Source: Candidatus Kapaibacterium sp.
GTDB lineage: Bacteria > Bacteroidota > Ignavibacteria > Kapaibacteriales > JAEUSM01
Assembly (NCBI GenBank): GCA_016788785.1
Contig: JAEUSM010000007.1
Location: forward strand, 186,001 to 250,000
DNA: 64,000 bases
Reading direction: 5' to 3'
Shown: one piece after another, positions 15,664 through 25,631 of the stretch
How positions within the stretch are numbered: position 1 is the first letter of the stretch
How the letters are laid out: each line of letters begins with the position of its first letter
Notes under the pieces: generated by a model
What the model was told of the DNA's origin: nothing
The model's database searches: none
What the model saw: the letters and a program-made list of their open reading frames with translations, nothing else
Position numbers and translations under genes: made by a program

Positions 15664-17679
15664 TTACATATTACGGCGGTATTGACCACCAACTTGATAT
15701 AATGCCGAAGTCATTTGCCCCAACGTACACACTTTCGCAGCTTCCATAAGCCCTTCGAAAATGTTTTCATTGTTCACAGAAACTTGTTTTAAGATTCTCA
15801 ACGAATTTTTAGCTTCATCTTGATTTCGTTGGTTTTGCGAACGAACACTTTGGATTTGGAATTCTTTTTCTTCTTCTGTCGAACGAATAACTTCTTGAGG
15901 CAGAATAGTCGGAGAACCGTCTTTACTCAAAAACGTATTCACTCCGATGATTGGGAATTCACCAGTATGTTTTAACGTTTCGTAATACAAAGACTCTTCT
16001 TGAATTTTATTTCGTTGGTACATTAGCTCCATCGCACCAAGCACACCTCCACGGTCAGAAATTGCTTTAAACTCTGTGTAAACAGCTTCTTCCACCAAAT
16101 CAGTTAATTCTTCAATGATAAAGGAGCCTTGTAGAGGGTTTTCATTTTTTGCTAATCCCAATTCCCTATTGATAATTAATTGAATTGCAACTGCTCTACG
16201 AACTGATTCTTCTGTGGGTGTTGTGATTGCCTCATCATATGCATTTGTATGCAAAGAATTACAATTGTCATAAATCGCATAGAGTGCTTGTAAGGTTGTA
16301 CGAATGTCGTTAAAATCAATTTCTTGTGAGTGCAAAGAACGTCCACTTGTTTGGATGTGATACTTCAACATCTGTGAACGTTCATTTCCTTTGTATTTCA
16401 ATTTCATCGCTTTTGCCCATATTCTTCGAGCTACTCTCCCAATCACTGAATATTCAGGGTCGATACCATTGGAGAAGAAAAACGATAAATTCGGTGCAAA
16501 GTCATCTATATTCATTCCTCGTGAAAGATAGTACTCTACAAAAGTAAAACCATTTGCCAAGGTAAAGGCCAATTGTGTAATCGGATTTGCACCTGCTTCA
16601 GCAATATGATATCCAGAAATAGAAACCGAATAGAAGTTTCTCACAGATTTATCGATAAAATACTGCTGAATATCTCCCATCATTCGAAGTGCAAATTCTG
16701 TAGAGAAAATACACGTATTTTGTGCTTGATCTTCCTTGAGGATATCCGCTTGAACAGTTCCTCGAACAGATTTCAATGCTTTTTCTTTGCATTGTTGATA
16801 CACGTCGTTCGGTAAAACTTGATCACCTGTTACACCAAGTAGCATTAATCCCAAGCCATCATTCCCCTCAGGTAGTTCCCCAAGATATTGCGGTCTTTTA
16901 GCTCCTTTTGCAGCATAAATAGCATCAATTTTTTTGTTTATTTCTGCTTCCAATCCATTCGATTTGATATACAATTCACATTGTTGGTCGATTGCAGCAT
17001 TCATAAAAAACGCCAACAGCATTGGTGCAGGACCATTGATAGTCATCGAAACTGACGTTTTCGGATTGCACAAATCAAAACCAGAATACAGTTTTTTTGC
17101 ATCATCTAAACTTGCAATACTAACTCCCGAATTGCCAATTTTACCATAGATATCAGGTCTATAATCAGGATCTTCTCCGTATAATGTTACTGAATCAAAT
17201 GCCGTAGAAAGTCTAGCAGCAGGCATTCCCAACGAAAGGTAGTGGAAACGTTTATTGGTACGTTCAGGTCCGCCTTCACCAGCGAACATTCTCGTAGGGT
17301 CTTCACCAGTTCGTTTGAATGGATACACCCCAGCTGTATAGGGAAATTCACCAGGAACATTTTCTTTCATCGACCATTCAACAATCTGACCCCAATCTTG
17401 AAAATTTGGAAAGGATACTTTTGGAATTTTTGAATGGGACAAAGATGTGGTGTAATTGTCGACCTTAATTTCTTTTCCACGAACTGTGTATGAATATTGT
17501 TCATTTTTGTATTGAGCTTTTTTTCCATTCCACCCATCAATTATTGCAATTGTTTCAGGTAAGAACTTTTTATATAAAGAATCATACAAAGAGCGAAGTT
17601 GTTTCGTTGTATCAGTTTCTTTTCCATTTAAATTTGGCGGTAACGCTGTGGCTATTTCAGAAAAAGTATGTTGGCTCAT
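15664..17679 (-). CDS. Stand-alone IcmF-like B12-dependent acyl-CoA mutase subunit
   Basis: A 671-residue methylmalonyl-CoA mutase-family protein. The substrate-barrel signature [12 protein letters not shown], then [18 protein letters not shown] and [16 protein letters not shown], is that of the C-terminal half of IcmF (isobutyryl-CoA mutase fused), not of methylmalonyl-CoA mutase. The B12-binding domain with its His-x-Asp-x2-Gly motif and the MeaI-type GTPase domain present in IcmF are both missing, so a partner must be encoded outside this window. The ATG at 17679 (MSQHTF) is preferred over the in-frame start at 17709. It leads a five-gene operon (SDR, aminotransferase, rarA, glycosyltransferase). 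The substrate may be isobutyryl-CoA or another branched acyl-CoA. Confidence 0.85.
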   Translation of the reverse strand: MSQHTFSEIATALPPNLNGKETDTTKQLRSLYDSLYKKFLPETIAIIDGWNGKKAQYKNEQYSYTVRGKEIKVDNYTTSLSHSKIPKVSFPNFQDWGQIVEWSMKENVPGEFPYTAGVYPFKRTGEDPTRMFAGEGGPERTNKRFHYLSLGMPAARLSTAFDSVTLYGEDPDYRPDIYGKIGNSGVSIASLDDAKKLYSGFDLCNPKTSVSMTINGPAPMLLAFFMNAAIDQQCELYIKSNGLEAEINKKIDAIYAAKGAKRPQYLGELPEGNDGLGLMLLGVTGDQVLPNDVYQQCKEKALKSVRGTVQADILKEDQAQNTCIFSTEFALRMMGDIQQYFIDKSVRNFYSVSISGYHIAEAGANPITQLAFTLANGFTFVEYYLSRGMNIDDFAPNLSFFFSNGIDPEYSVIGRVARRIWAKAMKLKYKGNERSQMLKYHIQTSGRSLHSQEIDFNDIRTTLQALYAIYDNCNSLHTNAYDEAITTPTEESVRRAVAIQLIINRELGLAKNENPLQGSFIIEELTDLVEEAVYTEFKAISDRGGVLGAMELMYQRNKIQEESLYYETLKHTGEFPIIGVNTFLSKDGSPTILPQEVIRSTEEEKEFQIQSVRSQNQRNQDEAKNSLRILKQVSVNNENIFEGLMEAAKVCTLGQMTSALYQVGGQYRRNM

Positions 17680-17749
17680 TGAGTTGTTTTTCAAAAGTAG
17701 ATGTAACAATTGTCTTTAAACAAAATTTTATGACGGTTATTTATCACAA

Positions 17750-17778
17750 CAAATGTATTTGTTCGTCATTATGCACAA
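17750..17778 (-). promoter_or_regulatory. Promoter for the mutase operon
   Basis: On the reverse strand TTG (17778-17776), 18 bases, then TACATTTG (17757-17750). This is one base short of the usual spacing. A second box TATTTTTG overlaps at 17783-17776. The ATG follows about 70 bases later. Confidence 0.5.
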
Positions 17779-17929
17779 AAATACACATTTAATCATAATT
17801 ATCCTATGAAGTTCTTTTCATATTTTACCAAAAAGAACTAATTTTTTCTAACCATTGTTTGAATATTTCAATTATACGAATCACCTCTACCTTTAAACAG
17901 TATTTTACCTTTTAACACTATCTCACTCA

Positions 17930-20491
17930 ATGAAATACCTTCTCATTGTATTTACATTTACTTGTAGTATATATCTTTCGCCATTAGTATTAGCACAAAC
18001 TGCAACGCTCAAAGGCATTGTTAAAGATTTGAATAATGAACCAATTGTTGGAGCCACTGTTGTGCTTAATGGTACTACCAAAGGAGCAAAAACCAAAAAA
18101 GATGGTTCATTTGAAATCCAAAACATTGAACCTAAATCATATTATCTTGTAGTCAAACTCATTGGGTATGAGGAATACAGAGAAATGATATCAATCAAAT
18201 CAGGAACAGAGGAAGTTTCTATTAAACTCAAAGAGAGTTCTGTTTTGCTCAATTCAGTGGAAGTCACATCCTCACGTAGGGTTCAGAAACAGGATGATAC
18301 TCGTACAAGTGTTATAACATTAGACCCTAAAGAAGCGAAATTCAAAGCTGGTGCTGCTGAAGATGTGTTACGTTCATTGCAATCCTTCCCTGGTGTAGTA
18401 GCAGCAAATGATTTTTCATCACAACTGATTATCCGTGGATCTGGACCAGACCAAAATCTTATTCTTTTAGATAATATTGAAGTTTTTAACCCTTATCGTT
18501 TGTATGGATTTATTTCTATGTTTAATCCAGAGACAGTCAGTGGTATTACTCTTCTTACAGGTGGATTTGGTGCCAAATATTCGGATAGACTTTCTGCTGT
18601 TTTAGATGTTACCAACCGTGAAGGTTCACGAGATAAAGGCTATTTCTCCACGAAAGCAAATATTTCTGTAACCAACGCAAATATAGTAACAGAAGGTAAA
18701 TTACCACTTTGGAACGGTTCATGGATTGTATCTGGTAGAAGAACATATTATGATTTGATAGTTGGTCCTGTTATCAAAGCAACAGGTGCAGTTGAAGGTG
18801 ACATAGCCTTACCAAATTTCGGTGATGTACAAGCAAAAATAGCATTACAACCAAGTTCAGAACTGAAAGTATTAGTCAACGCAATTTTTTCACGTGACAA
18901 TACAGAATTTTTGTCTGCTACAAATCGCCCACAAGCCGATAGTTTTAGCATCATTGATAATTCCTTTAATGATTTAGTTGGAACTACGTTCATTTATACT
19001 CCATTTAAGGATTTTGTTTCAACAACATCATTCTCATGGTATAAGAATCGTGGATCTAACAATTTTGGTGGTATTGGTGGTTCTCAATTTGTGACTGGCG
19101 AACGAGATATTTCTCAAGAAGATTTGAGAAACCTTCAAGATTCTCTTCGCAATGCTGGAGTTGATGTTCCAACATTATTTTCTATCAATGGCAGAACAAA
19201 TTTTAGTTTTCAAAAATGGTCAATGAAAAACGACCAAATTTGGAATCTTGGAGCAAACACTTTAGAGTTTGGTGTATTAACCGATTGGTTGACGACTGGT
19301 GTTGGGTTTGCAATAGATATAGATCCACGACTTCGTGCATTGCAAGCGGCAAACCCTCGAATACCGCCATTACCAGAATCCTTTGACAACAATGTCAGCT
19401 ATCTTCGATTAGGGTCGTATGTTCAAAATTCGTTTAGAGCTACAAACGATCTCACAGTGACCGGTGGTTTACGATTTGATTATTTCGGTTTAATAAATAA
19501 AGCCTATCTTTCGCCACGATTTTCTTTTTCGTATGCAGTTGACCCTATTTCAACTATTCGAGGCGCTTGGGGTATTTATTATCAATCACCTGGGTACGAG
19601 AAGTTGTTTGACCAACAAGTATTTATAGACTTTACTTCTCCAAATTTACCAAATTTGCGTGCTGAACGTGCAATGCATTATGTACTTGGATATGAACGAT
19701 TACTCTCACCTGAATGGCAGTTTAAAGTTGAAGGGTATTATAAATCCTTCAATGACCTCATTCTTCAAGAAGTATTACAAGGTACAGTGTACAATTCAGA
19801 ACGAATTCCTGGAACAGACTCTACTAAACGTGAAGGCTGGACAACACCCGTAGCGTCAATTGGCGACTCCGTAACAGTAACACCAATAAATATCGCTACT
19901 GGTGAAGCATACGGAATTGAATTTATGTTACAGAAAATCCAATCAATTGGCGAAAACAAATTATATGGTTGGGTTTCCTATTCATTTGCAATTGCAAATA
20001 GATTCAGAAATAACTTAGTCATCCCATTTAATTTTGATAGAAGACATACTATTAATGTAGTCGGAGGTTGGAAAGTTTCTGAGGCCTTTGATGTAAACTT
20101 TACATGGACCTTCGGTACTGGGTTCCCATGGACTCGAGCAAAAGGAATTAGACCGAGAATTGTACAAGTGACCGATACCTTGACTGGTCAAAAAGAAGCT
20201 AAATTAGACCAAGATTGGCGAGGACTGATATTTGATGTTGATAGAGGTGGAAATGAAAATCTTAACCAAGCCCGATTGCCAAATTATCATCGTTTAGATG
20301 TTCGTGCAACCACGTATGCCAATTGGTTTGGACAAAAATGGTCATTTTATTTAGATATTGTTAATGTCTATAATAATGTGAATATTATATCTGAAAATTA
20401 TCGTGTAGATAGAGAATCTTTGCAATTACAAACACGAGAAGTAGGTATGTTACCCATCTTACCAACACTTGGTTTTAGCGTTGAAATGTAA
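17930..20491 (+). CDS. TonB-dependent receptor with CarboxypepD-regulatory N-domain
   Basis: An 853-residue outer-membrane receptor. A signal peptide (about residues 1-22, ending VLAQ) is followed by a carboxypeptidase-regulatory-like beta-sandwich (LKGIVKDLNNEPIVGATVVLNGT to about residue 105). The plug domain contains DVLRSLQSFPGVV and LIIRGSGPDQNLILLDNIEVFNPY, and a long beta-barrel follows with an aromatic-rich end. It imports an unknown ligand with TonB energy. No SusD-like partner is adjacent, so it is not a classical polysaccharide locus. It stands alone, divergent from the mutase operon, and ends in a bidirectional terminator. Confidence 0.93.
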   Translation: MKYLLIVFTFTCSIYLSPLVLAQTATLKGIVKDLNNEPIVGATVVLNGTTKGAKTKKDGSFEIQNIEPKSYYLVVKLIGYEEYREMISIKSGTEEVSIKLKESSVLLNSVEVTSSRRVQKQDDTRTSVITLDPKEAKFKAGAAEDVLRSLQSFPGVVAANDFSSQLIIRGSGPDQNLILLDNIEVFNPYRLYGFISMFNPETVSGITLLTGGFGAKYSDRLSAVLDVTNREGSRDKGYFSTKANISVTNANIVTEGKLPLWNGSWIVSGRRTYYDLIVGPVIKATGAVEGDIALPNFGDVQAKIALQPSSELKVLVNAIFSRDNTEFLSATNRPQADSFSIIDNSFNDLVGTTFIYTPFKDFVSTTSFSWYKNRGSNNFGGIGGSQFVTGERDISQEDLRNLQDSLRNAGVDVPTLFSINGRTNFSFQKWSMKNDQIWNLGANTLEFGVLTDWLTTGVGFAIDIDPRLRALQAANPRIPPLPESFDNNVSYLRLGSYVQNSFRATNDLTVTGGLRFDYFGLINKAYLSPRFSFSYAVDPISTIRGAWGIYYQSPGYEKLFDQQVFIDFTSPNLPNLRAERAMHYVLGYERLLSPEWQFKVEGYYKSFNDLILQEVLQGTVYNSERIPGTDSTKREGWTTPVASIGDSVTVTPINIATGEAYGIEFMLQKIQSIGENKLYGWVSYSFAIANRFRNNLVIPFNFDRRHTINVVGGWKVSEAFDVNFTWTFGTGFPWTRAKGIRPRIVQVTDTLTGQKEAKLDQDWRGLIFDVDRGGNENLNQARLPNYHRLDVRATTYANWFGQKWSFYLDIVNVYNNVNIISENYRVDRESLQLQTREVGMLPILPTLGFSVEM

Positions 20492-20522
20492 AAAAAAGCC
20501 GATTGTATAATCGGCTTTTTTT
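20491..20522. terminator. Bidirectional intrinsic terminator
   Basis: AAAAAAAGCCGATT (20491-20504) and AATCGGCTTTTTTT (20509-20522) form a perfect stem with a four-base loop and T-tracts on both strands, between the convergent receptor and peroxiredoxin genes. Confidence 0.93.
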
Positions 20523-20538
20523 ATCATTACTTTGTTAA

Positions 20539-21009
20539 TTACAAAGCATTAACACTTGCCATTACTTCTTCAAAATTCGGAGCCACTCCTGGATTTTCAC
20601 CTGTCCAAGCATAAACTACTTCATGGTCTTTATTTAAGACATACACTGATCTATTAGATACAGTAAAACCTTCAATGCCAACAAAATTATCAAAAGTAGT
20701 ATCATACGCTTTTGATGCAACTAATGTAGGATCTGACAAAATTGGCAAACTCACGTTATTTGCTTTTGCCCAAGCTTTATTAGCAAAAGGGTTATCTACA
20801 TTAATAACTAAAACAGAGGTATCCAAAGTGTTAAGTGTAGAAAGGCTATTTTCAAACGTACATATTTCGTCAGAGCAAACACCAGAAAACGCGGCTGGTA
20901 CAAATGCTAATACAACTGGTTTTCCAGCAAAATCAGATAAAGAACGGCTATTGAGTTCTGTATCTTTTAAGGTAAAATTCGGGGCTTTAGTGCCTACAGA
21001 TAAAGACAT
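20539..21009 (-). CDS. Peroxiredoxin, AhpE/BCP-like
   Basis: A 156-residue thioredoxin-fold peroxidase. The peroxidatic cysteine is C45 in PAAFSGVCSDEIC, with a candidate resolving C50 five residues on, the spacing seen in atypical BCP/Prx-Q-type enzymes. It reduces hydrogen peroxide and organic or lipid peroxides. I chose the ATG at 21009, which has GGAG 8 bases upstream; longer readings pass through the terminator at 21032-21070. It is downstream of the NSS transporter pair but separated by that terminator, so it probably has its own promoter, which I could not place. Confidence 0.92.
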   Translation of the reverse strand: MSLSVGTKAPNFTLKDTELNSRSLSDFAGKPVVLAFVPAAFSGVCSDEICTFENSLSTLNTLDTSVLVINVDNPFANKAWAKANNVSLPILSDPTLVASKAYDTTFDNFVGIEGFTVSNRSVYVLNKDHEVVYAWTGENPGVAPNFEEVMASVNAL

Positions 21010-21031
21010 TTGTTTCTCCATTACAATTTGT

Positions 21032-21070
21032 AAAAAAAATATGGATTCCAAACGAATGAAGTCCATATTT
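21032..21070 (-). terminator. Intrinsic terminator after the transporter genes
   Basis: On the reverse strand AAATATGGA (21070-21062) pairs with TCCATATTT (21045-21037), with an inner TTC/GAA pairing, followed by eight T residues. It separates the transporter operon from the peroxiredoxin gene. Confidence 0.8.
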
Positions 21071-21097
21071 AATTGTTTATTGCTTGTTTAAAAACGC

Positions 21098-21217
21098 TTA
21101 ATCTTCAGAATCATCTACTTTTGGTGGAGTTTTTAAGATTTTCCAAAAGAAATATCCTGGAATAGTGATGAAAACTATATTCACACAAATCGCCAAAATT
21201 AATGCTTGTGTTGTCAT
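21098..21217 (-). CDS. NSS-transporter small subunit (MetS-like micropeptide)
   Basis: A 39-residue peptide read from the reverse strand: MTTQALILAICVNIVFITIP at the start, then GYFFWKILKTPPKV and a short acidic end. It is one hydrophobic helix of about 24 residues with a charged tail. Its ATG overlaps the TGA stop of the NSS transporter by four bases (ATGA), so the two are translationally coupled. In Corynebacterium glutamicum the NSS-family methionine transporter MetP needs a small membrane partner, MetS, encoded next to it; position, size and topology match. The specific homology is by analogy. Confidence 0.75.
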   Translation of the reverse strand: MTTQALILAICVNIVFITIPGYFFWKILKTPPKVDDSED

Positions 21218-22875
21218 TTTGTTACTCCTTCAGCCGAAAGATGTAATTTTGCTCTACGTACAGTTGCTATATAAATTAACAAACAAATAAATGCAAATAG
21301 CAATGTTAGGAATAATCTCGTAACATCTATGTAAAACATTGATGTTGGTACTCCATTTTGAAACCAAATGATTGATTCACCAATATGAAACAACTGTTTT
21401 ACAACAGCATTTTTATCAAATTCCCAACCTTGTCCACTAAATAGTAAGGAAGTTTGAGTCAACCAATCGTTTCCTTTGGGCGTAATAAGGTTTCCTAAGA
21501 ACACAAACAGAAGGAAAAATGGAGTGATGTATTTGATGATAAATTTATAGATAGTTGGCACTTTCATTGCTGCACCATCTGTAATTTCTTTCCAACCTTT
21601 TTCTATTCCTAAAACCCAACCAAAAAGGATAACTTCTGCAAAAGCAAAAATGACCAATGAAAAAGTTCCAGCCCAATAATCATATTCATCGAAAACTCCA
21701 TTTTTGAAAAAAATGACCGTTGGTATTCCCATAATCAACACGACAAGTCCAAACGTCCATGAAGATTTTGATTGTGACCATTTGAATTCATCTTTCATAA
21801 ATGCAACCCAAGGTGTTCCCATTGCTAACGAAGAGGTAATTCCTGCAAAGAAGAGTAAGCCAAACCACATGAAACCACCAATGGTACCAAGAGCAGCACC
21901 CCACTGAGAAAACAAATAGGGCATTGTTTGGAAGCCCATTGCAAAGCCTGCGTTTTGCTTGACCCAATCCAATCCCAAATAGCCAACAGAAATTGGAATA
22001 ATAATCGCTGCACCCAAAACAACTTCTACAAAACCATTCATCCATCCTGCAGACATTGAACTCAGGGCAATATCATCGTGTGAACGCACATAAGCTGCGT
22101 AACTATGGATAGTTCCCATACCAATTGACAAGGTAAAGAAAATTTGACCTGCAGCCGCAACCCATACTTTTGGGTCGTATAAACTTGAGTAAACTGGATT
22201 CCAGAGGAAATTAAACCCTGCCATCGCATCACAATCTGTACAACCTGCACTTGCACCACTTGTTCCTAAAGTCCAACCACGTAATGCGAGGAAGATACCA
22301 AAAATAATGAGGATTGGCATTCCAATTTTTGCTGTTAATTCAATCCCTTTTTCTAACCCTCGAGATAAGATATATACATTTAATACTAAACAAAGAATAT
22401 AAAAGATTATGGCTTCAAAAGGTATTCCAGTTGTTGATGTAAATACATCTACATAACTACCAAAAAATTGAGCGACTTGAGCTTGCGATAAACCACTGAA
22501 CGTTTGTGCCAAAGAGTGATATGCGTAGGATAATGTCCAAGATTCGATGTAGCAGTAATAAGCCGCAACTGCAATATTTGTAAAAATACCGAATGCACCT
22601 ATATATTTCCAAAATCTACTTTTTCCGATGCTTTCAAACATAAATGGTGTAGAGTGATTACCATTTCTTCCACCATACCGACCAATAGACCATTCAATCC
22701 ACAGGAGTGGAATTCCCATGAGTAAAAAACAAACTAAATAGGGGATGATGAACGCACCACCCCCATTTTGAACTGCTTGCATGGGAAATCGTAGGAAATT
22801 TCCTAAACCTACTGCATTTCCAGCCATTGCCAATACTAAACCAACTCTCGAGCCCCAATGTTCTTTTTTACCCAT
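21214..22875 (-). CDS. Neurotransmitter:sodium symporter (NSS) family transporter, MetP-like
   Basis: A 553-residue inner-membrane transporter with about 11-12 membrane helices. The first helix carries the family sodium/substrate signature GNAVGLGNFLRFPMQAVQNGGGAF, and LSIGMGTIHSYAAYV matches the unwound helix 6 region. It imports an amino acid or similar small solute with sodium. It begins 16 bp after the CHASE-PAS protein gene and ends overlapping the 39-residue subunit gene. Grouping with a receiver protein and a CHASE sensor suggests regulated uptake; the substrate is unknown. Confidence 0.92.
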   Translation of the reverse strand: MGKKEHWGSRVGLVLAMAGNAVGLGNFLRFPMQAVQNGGGAFIIPYLVCFLLMGIPLLWIEWSIGRYGGRNGNHSTPFMFESIGKSRFWKYIGAFGIFTNIAVAAYYCYIESWTLSYAYHSLAQTFSGLSQAQVAQFFGSYVDVFTSTTGIPFEAIIFYILCLVLNVYILSRGLEKGIELTAKIGMPILIIFGIFLALRGWTLGTSGASAGCTDCDAMAGFNFLWNPVYSSLYDPKVWVAAAGQIFFTLSIGMGTIHSYAAYVRSHDDIALSSMSAGWMNGFVEVVLGAAIIIPISVGYLGLDWVKQNAGFAMGFQTMPYLFSQWGAALGTIGGFMWFGLLFFAGITSSLAMGTPWVAFMKDEFKWSQSKSSWTFGLVVLIMGIPTVIFFKNGVFDEYDYWAGTFSLVIFAFAEVILFGWVLGIEKGWKEITDGAAMKVPTIYKFIIKYITPFFLLFVFLGNLITPKGNDWLTQTSLLFSGQGWEFDKNAVVKQLFHIGESIIWFQNGVPTSMFYIDVTRLFLTLLFAFICLLIYIATVRRAKLHLSAEGVTK

Positions 22876-22891
22876 AGGTTAGTATCAATGA

Positions 22892-25060
22892 TTAATCGAA
22901 TTGAGAAATTGGAATATGTATTTGTGCTAAATTATGGTCGTTTTCACCGAAAGACTCATATACCACACCACCATTCATACGTTGAATTTGTGTTTGTGCA
23001 ATAGCTAATCTAAACACAATAGAATTTTGGTCTAAGTGCATTGACTCTACTATATTTCGCTGATTTGCTTTAAAAACACCAATCTGAGATGAAGCTAATG
23101 GATTTATAGGAGTCATAATTTGAACTTCCATTACGTTCTCATGTGGATTTGGCTGAACTTCTATCTGAACTGTCGAAGGAGCAGAAACTGTTTCAAACAT
23201 AGCACCTAAGATATGTTTAATTGATTCAACAAAAACTTCTTTGTTTGCAAATACTCTATCTTCTCCGTTAGAGTTATATTCCACAGAAATTTTTGGCAAA
23301 TCTGGATTATCCGCTTTTACTATCTTTAACGCTTCATCGATGACATTTTTCACAGTAACGTATTCTTTTACCATTTTAAATGTTTTATTTTCAAAGGCAA
23401 CATCGTTTATGTCTGTCATCATTGACAACAATTGTTCAGTAGAATCAAGTGTTGTTTTTAGAAATTCATCTTTTTCCGATTCAGTTTCGTATGCTTCTGC
23501 TTCTATCAATTGCAAGAAACCAATGGTAGAAGAAAGTGAATCTCTCAAATCTTCACTCAAATGAATCATATATTCAGTTTTGGTTTGGCTTTCTTTGATA
23601 ACGTATTGTTCTGCCAATTGAATTTGTTTTGAACGAAGAATAATTTGATCTTCCGCTTCTTTTTCTATGGTTACATCACGACCTATCGCAAAGAACAAAC
23701 CATCAATTTTTGAAACAGTAAAGTGGAAACTTATCCAACGAGCTACTCCGTCTGCACCAGTTATATGATACAATTTGGTATGTGTTTGCTCATCTTTGGA
23801 TTGTTGCAACAATGCCAAAAGCTCTGTAGAATCCTGCTCACCAATTAATTTAGAAATAGACTGCCCAACCAATTTATCAGGCTCCATACCAAAAAGCAAT
23901 TGAGACGCTGGATTCATATTCTTCCATATACCATTCATTTCTAATGATGCAATGATATCTTTTGATGAATCGACAATTCTTCGTTGGCTTCTTGTCATTT
24001 CTTCTGCCAAATTCTCTGCTCTTGCACGAGAAGTGATTGTTGAGTAAACAAATCCAAAGAATAAAAACGAAGCAAACCCACCACCAAAAAGGACAATATA
24101 TGGAACTGCATTTGCAAATCCAGCAGCAAAATTTGGTTTAGAAGAAAAGTGTAATTCTAATGATCTATTTGCTAATTGTAATGTTTTAACATCCTGAAGA
24201 TTCGAAGATTTCATTGCATCTTCTGTGAACCCTTTGGATGTAAATATTCTTTTCATTGAACCATCAGAGGCTTTATCTAAAAATTCAAAGCTCACTAAAT
24301 CATCGGAGGCTACTTTTGAACCAAGTACAGTTTCAAAGAAATTTTTTGCGTCAATTTCTAAAACTATGACTCTTGTTTTTGGTTTTACTTTTGCAAATGG
24401 ATTATTTGGATCGTATTCAGAATCATCTGGAGACGGTTTGTTTTCTACTTTTAACACCAAATAAAATCCAAGAGTATCTTTTCTCACTTGATGGATTGCA
24501 GATGCTGAAATAGATTTTGTGCTTAGTGCCTTTTGAATAGTAGTATATAAATTTTTATCCTGAGAAACATCATAACCACATTTATACACATTTTTGGATA
24601 ATGGTACTATAAACGTAATTGGGAAATAGGATTCTCTTGATCCTTCTGGGAAAATTGTATATGTTTGATCTAATTTATAATCAAATTCATTCGAAAACAA
24701 TTCACCACGAGTATTATGGATAAATTGTTCTTTTTGCGATTCTTGAATTTCAGGAATGTAGGAAATACTGAGGATATATGGTCTGGTTTCAACAGGGATA
24801 GAGCCATATAATTCAAAAACCCCTTTTACAACCTCTACTAAGGATTTGTAAAGAGATTTCATCGAAACCATTACTTCTTCTTGTTGCTGAACGCCCAAAT
24901 CAAGGCGTTGCATCACAGAACTAACAGCTGCATTGAATTCAACTTTTCTTTCAGCTTCTACTTTGTTAGATAAAAACCACCAAGCACCTATAGAAAGCAG
25001 TAAAAGAACCCCTAAGGTTAGATATGCTGGATATGTTTTAGCAAATGTAATTTTTTTCAT
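22892..25060 (-). CDS. CHASE-PAS sensor with degenerate histidine-kinase core
   Basis: A 722-residue membrane sensor. A first TM (about residues 13-31) is followed by a periplasmic CHASE1-like domain to about residue 320, a second TM (about 322-345), a PAS domain (about 360-490) and a coiled H-box-like region. Where kinases have Ser-His-Glu-Leu-Arg the sequence is Ser-Glu503-Asp-Leu-Arg, so the phospho-accepting His is absent. The N-box Asn is also missing (HILGAMFE, about residue 618), and the glycine-rich ATP-lid boxes are not recognisable. It is therefore a pseudokinase. It is 44 bp after a receiver-domain gene and 16 bp before the NSS transporter. Confidence 0.85.
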   Translation of the reverse strand: MKKITFAKTYPAYLTLGVLLLLSIGAWWFLSNKVEAERKVEFNAAVSSVMQRLDLGVQQQEEVMVSMKSLYKSLVEVVKGVFELYGSIPVETRPYILSISYIPEIQESQKEQFIHNTRGELFSNEFDYKLDQTYTIFPEGSRESYFPITFIVPLSKNVYKCGYDVSQDKNLYTTIQKALSTKSISASAIHQVRKDTLGFYLVLKVENKPSPDDSEYDPNNPFAKVKPKTRVIVLEIDAKNFFETVLGSKVASDDLVSFEFLDKASDGSMKRIFTSKGFTEDAMKSSNLQDVKTLQLANRSLELHFSSKPNFAAGFANAVPYIVLFGGGFASFLFFGFVYSTITSRARAENLAEEMTRSQRRIVDSSKDIIASLEMNGIWKNMNPASQLLFGMEPDKLVGQSISKLIGEQDSTELLALLQQSKDEQTHTKLYHITGADGVARWISFHFTVSKIDGLFFAIGRDVTIEKEAEDQIILRSKQIQLAEQYVIKESQTKTEYMIHLSEDLRDSLSSTIGFLQLIEAEAYETESEKDEFLKTTLDSTEQLLSMMTDINDVAFENKTFKMVKEYVTVKNVIDEALKIVKADNPDLPKISVEYNSNGEDRVFANKEVFVESIKHILGAMFETVSAPSTVQIEVQPNPHENVMEVQIMTPINPLASSQIGVFKANQRNIVESMHLDQNSIVFRLAIAQTQIQRMNGGVVYESFGENDHNLAQIHIPISQFD

Positions 25061-25104
25061 TGAACGTTTTTTTGAATAAGTATACGATTTATCAACAAAG
25101 AACT

Positions 25105-25509
25105 TTAGGAAGATTTCTTTTTATTTTCAGTAAACTCTACCACTTGCTCTACAAAGGTATTAGCATCAATCGGCTTTGCTAAAAAACCATCGAACCCAAG
25201 TTCGTCTACAAATTTTTGTTGAGGATTCTCTGGGGTGACACTCGTTACAGCAATAACGGTCAATTTATCTCCATTGGGAAAGCTTCGAATTGCTTCTAAT
25301 ACTTCTCTCCCATTTTTATCAGGAAGCATCATATCGCAAGTAACGCTGTATAAGGTTTGGTGATTATCTTTCAACCATTCTATTGCAGGAATTGCTGCAG
25401 CAAATTCGACTGTTGCAAAACCTTTTTTCTTAAATATAACTTTATAGAGTTTTCGTAATAAATCGTTATCGTCAACGATACAAATCGTATTTGTTGATTC
25501 ATCAGCCAT
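25105..25509 (-). CDS. Stand-alone response-regulator receiver domain
   Basis: A 134-residue CheY-like receiver with no output domain. The acidic pair D13-D14, the phospho-acceptor D59 (VTCDMMLPDKNG), the switch Thr/Ser in AVTSV and the conserved Lys in AKPI are all present, so it should be phosphorylatable. It is first in an operon with the CHASE-PAS pseudokinase, which cannot donate phosphate by the usual route; another kinase must do so, or the pair works by binding alone. Confidence 0.92.
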   Translation of the reverse strand: MADESTNTICIVDDNDLLRKLYKVIFKKKGFATVEFAAAIPAIEWLKDNHQTLYSVTCDMMLPDKNGREVLEAIRSFPNGDKLTVIAVTSVTPENPQQKFVDELGFDGFLAKPIDANTFVEQVVEFTENKKKSS

Positions 25510-25598
25510 AGTGGAACCACAGTAATATTTTGGTTATGGAATGTAAAATTTGCCCTTATTATTGAACAAATTTCTTTCAAATTTTTATGTACTTGAAA

Positions 25599-25606
25599 CA
25601 AATATA
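25599..25606 (-). promoter_or_regulatory. -7 promoter box for the receiver/sensor/transporter operon
   Basis: The reverse strand reads TATATTTG (TAnnTTTG), giving a leader of roughly 85 bases before the receiver ATG. No TTG at -33. Confidence 0.5.
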
Positions 25607-25631
25607 AGAATTAATCTATAATTTCTATAAA

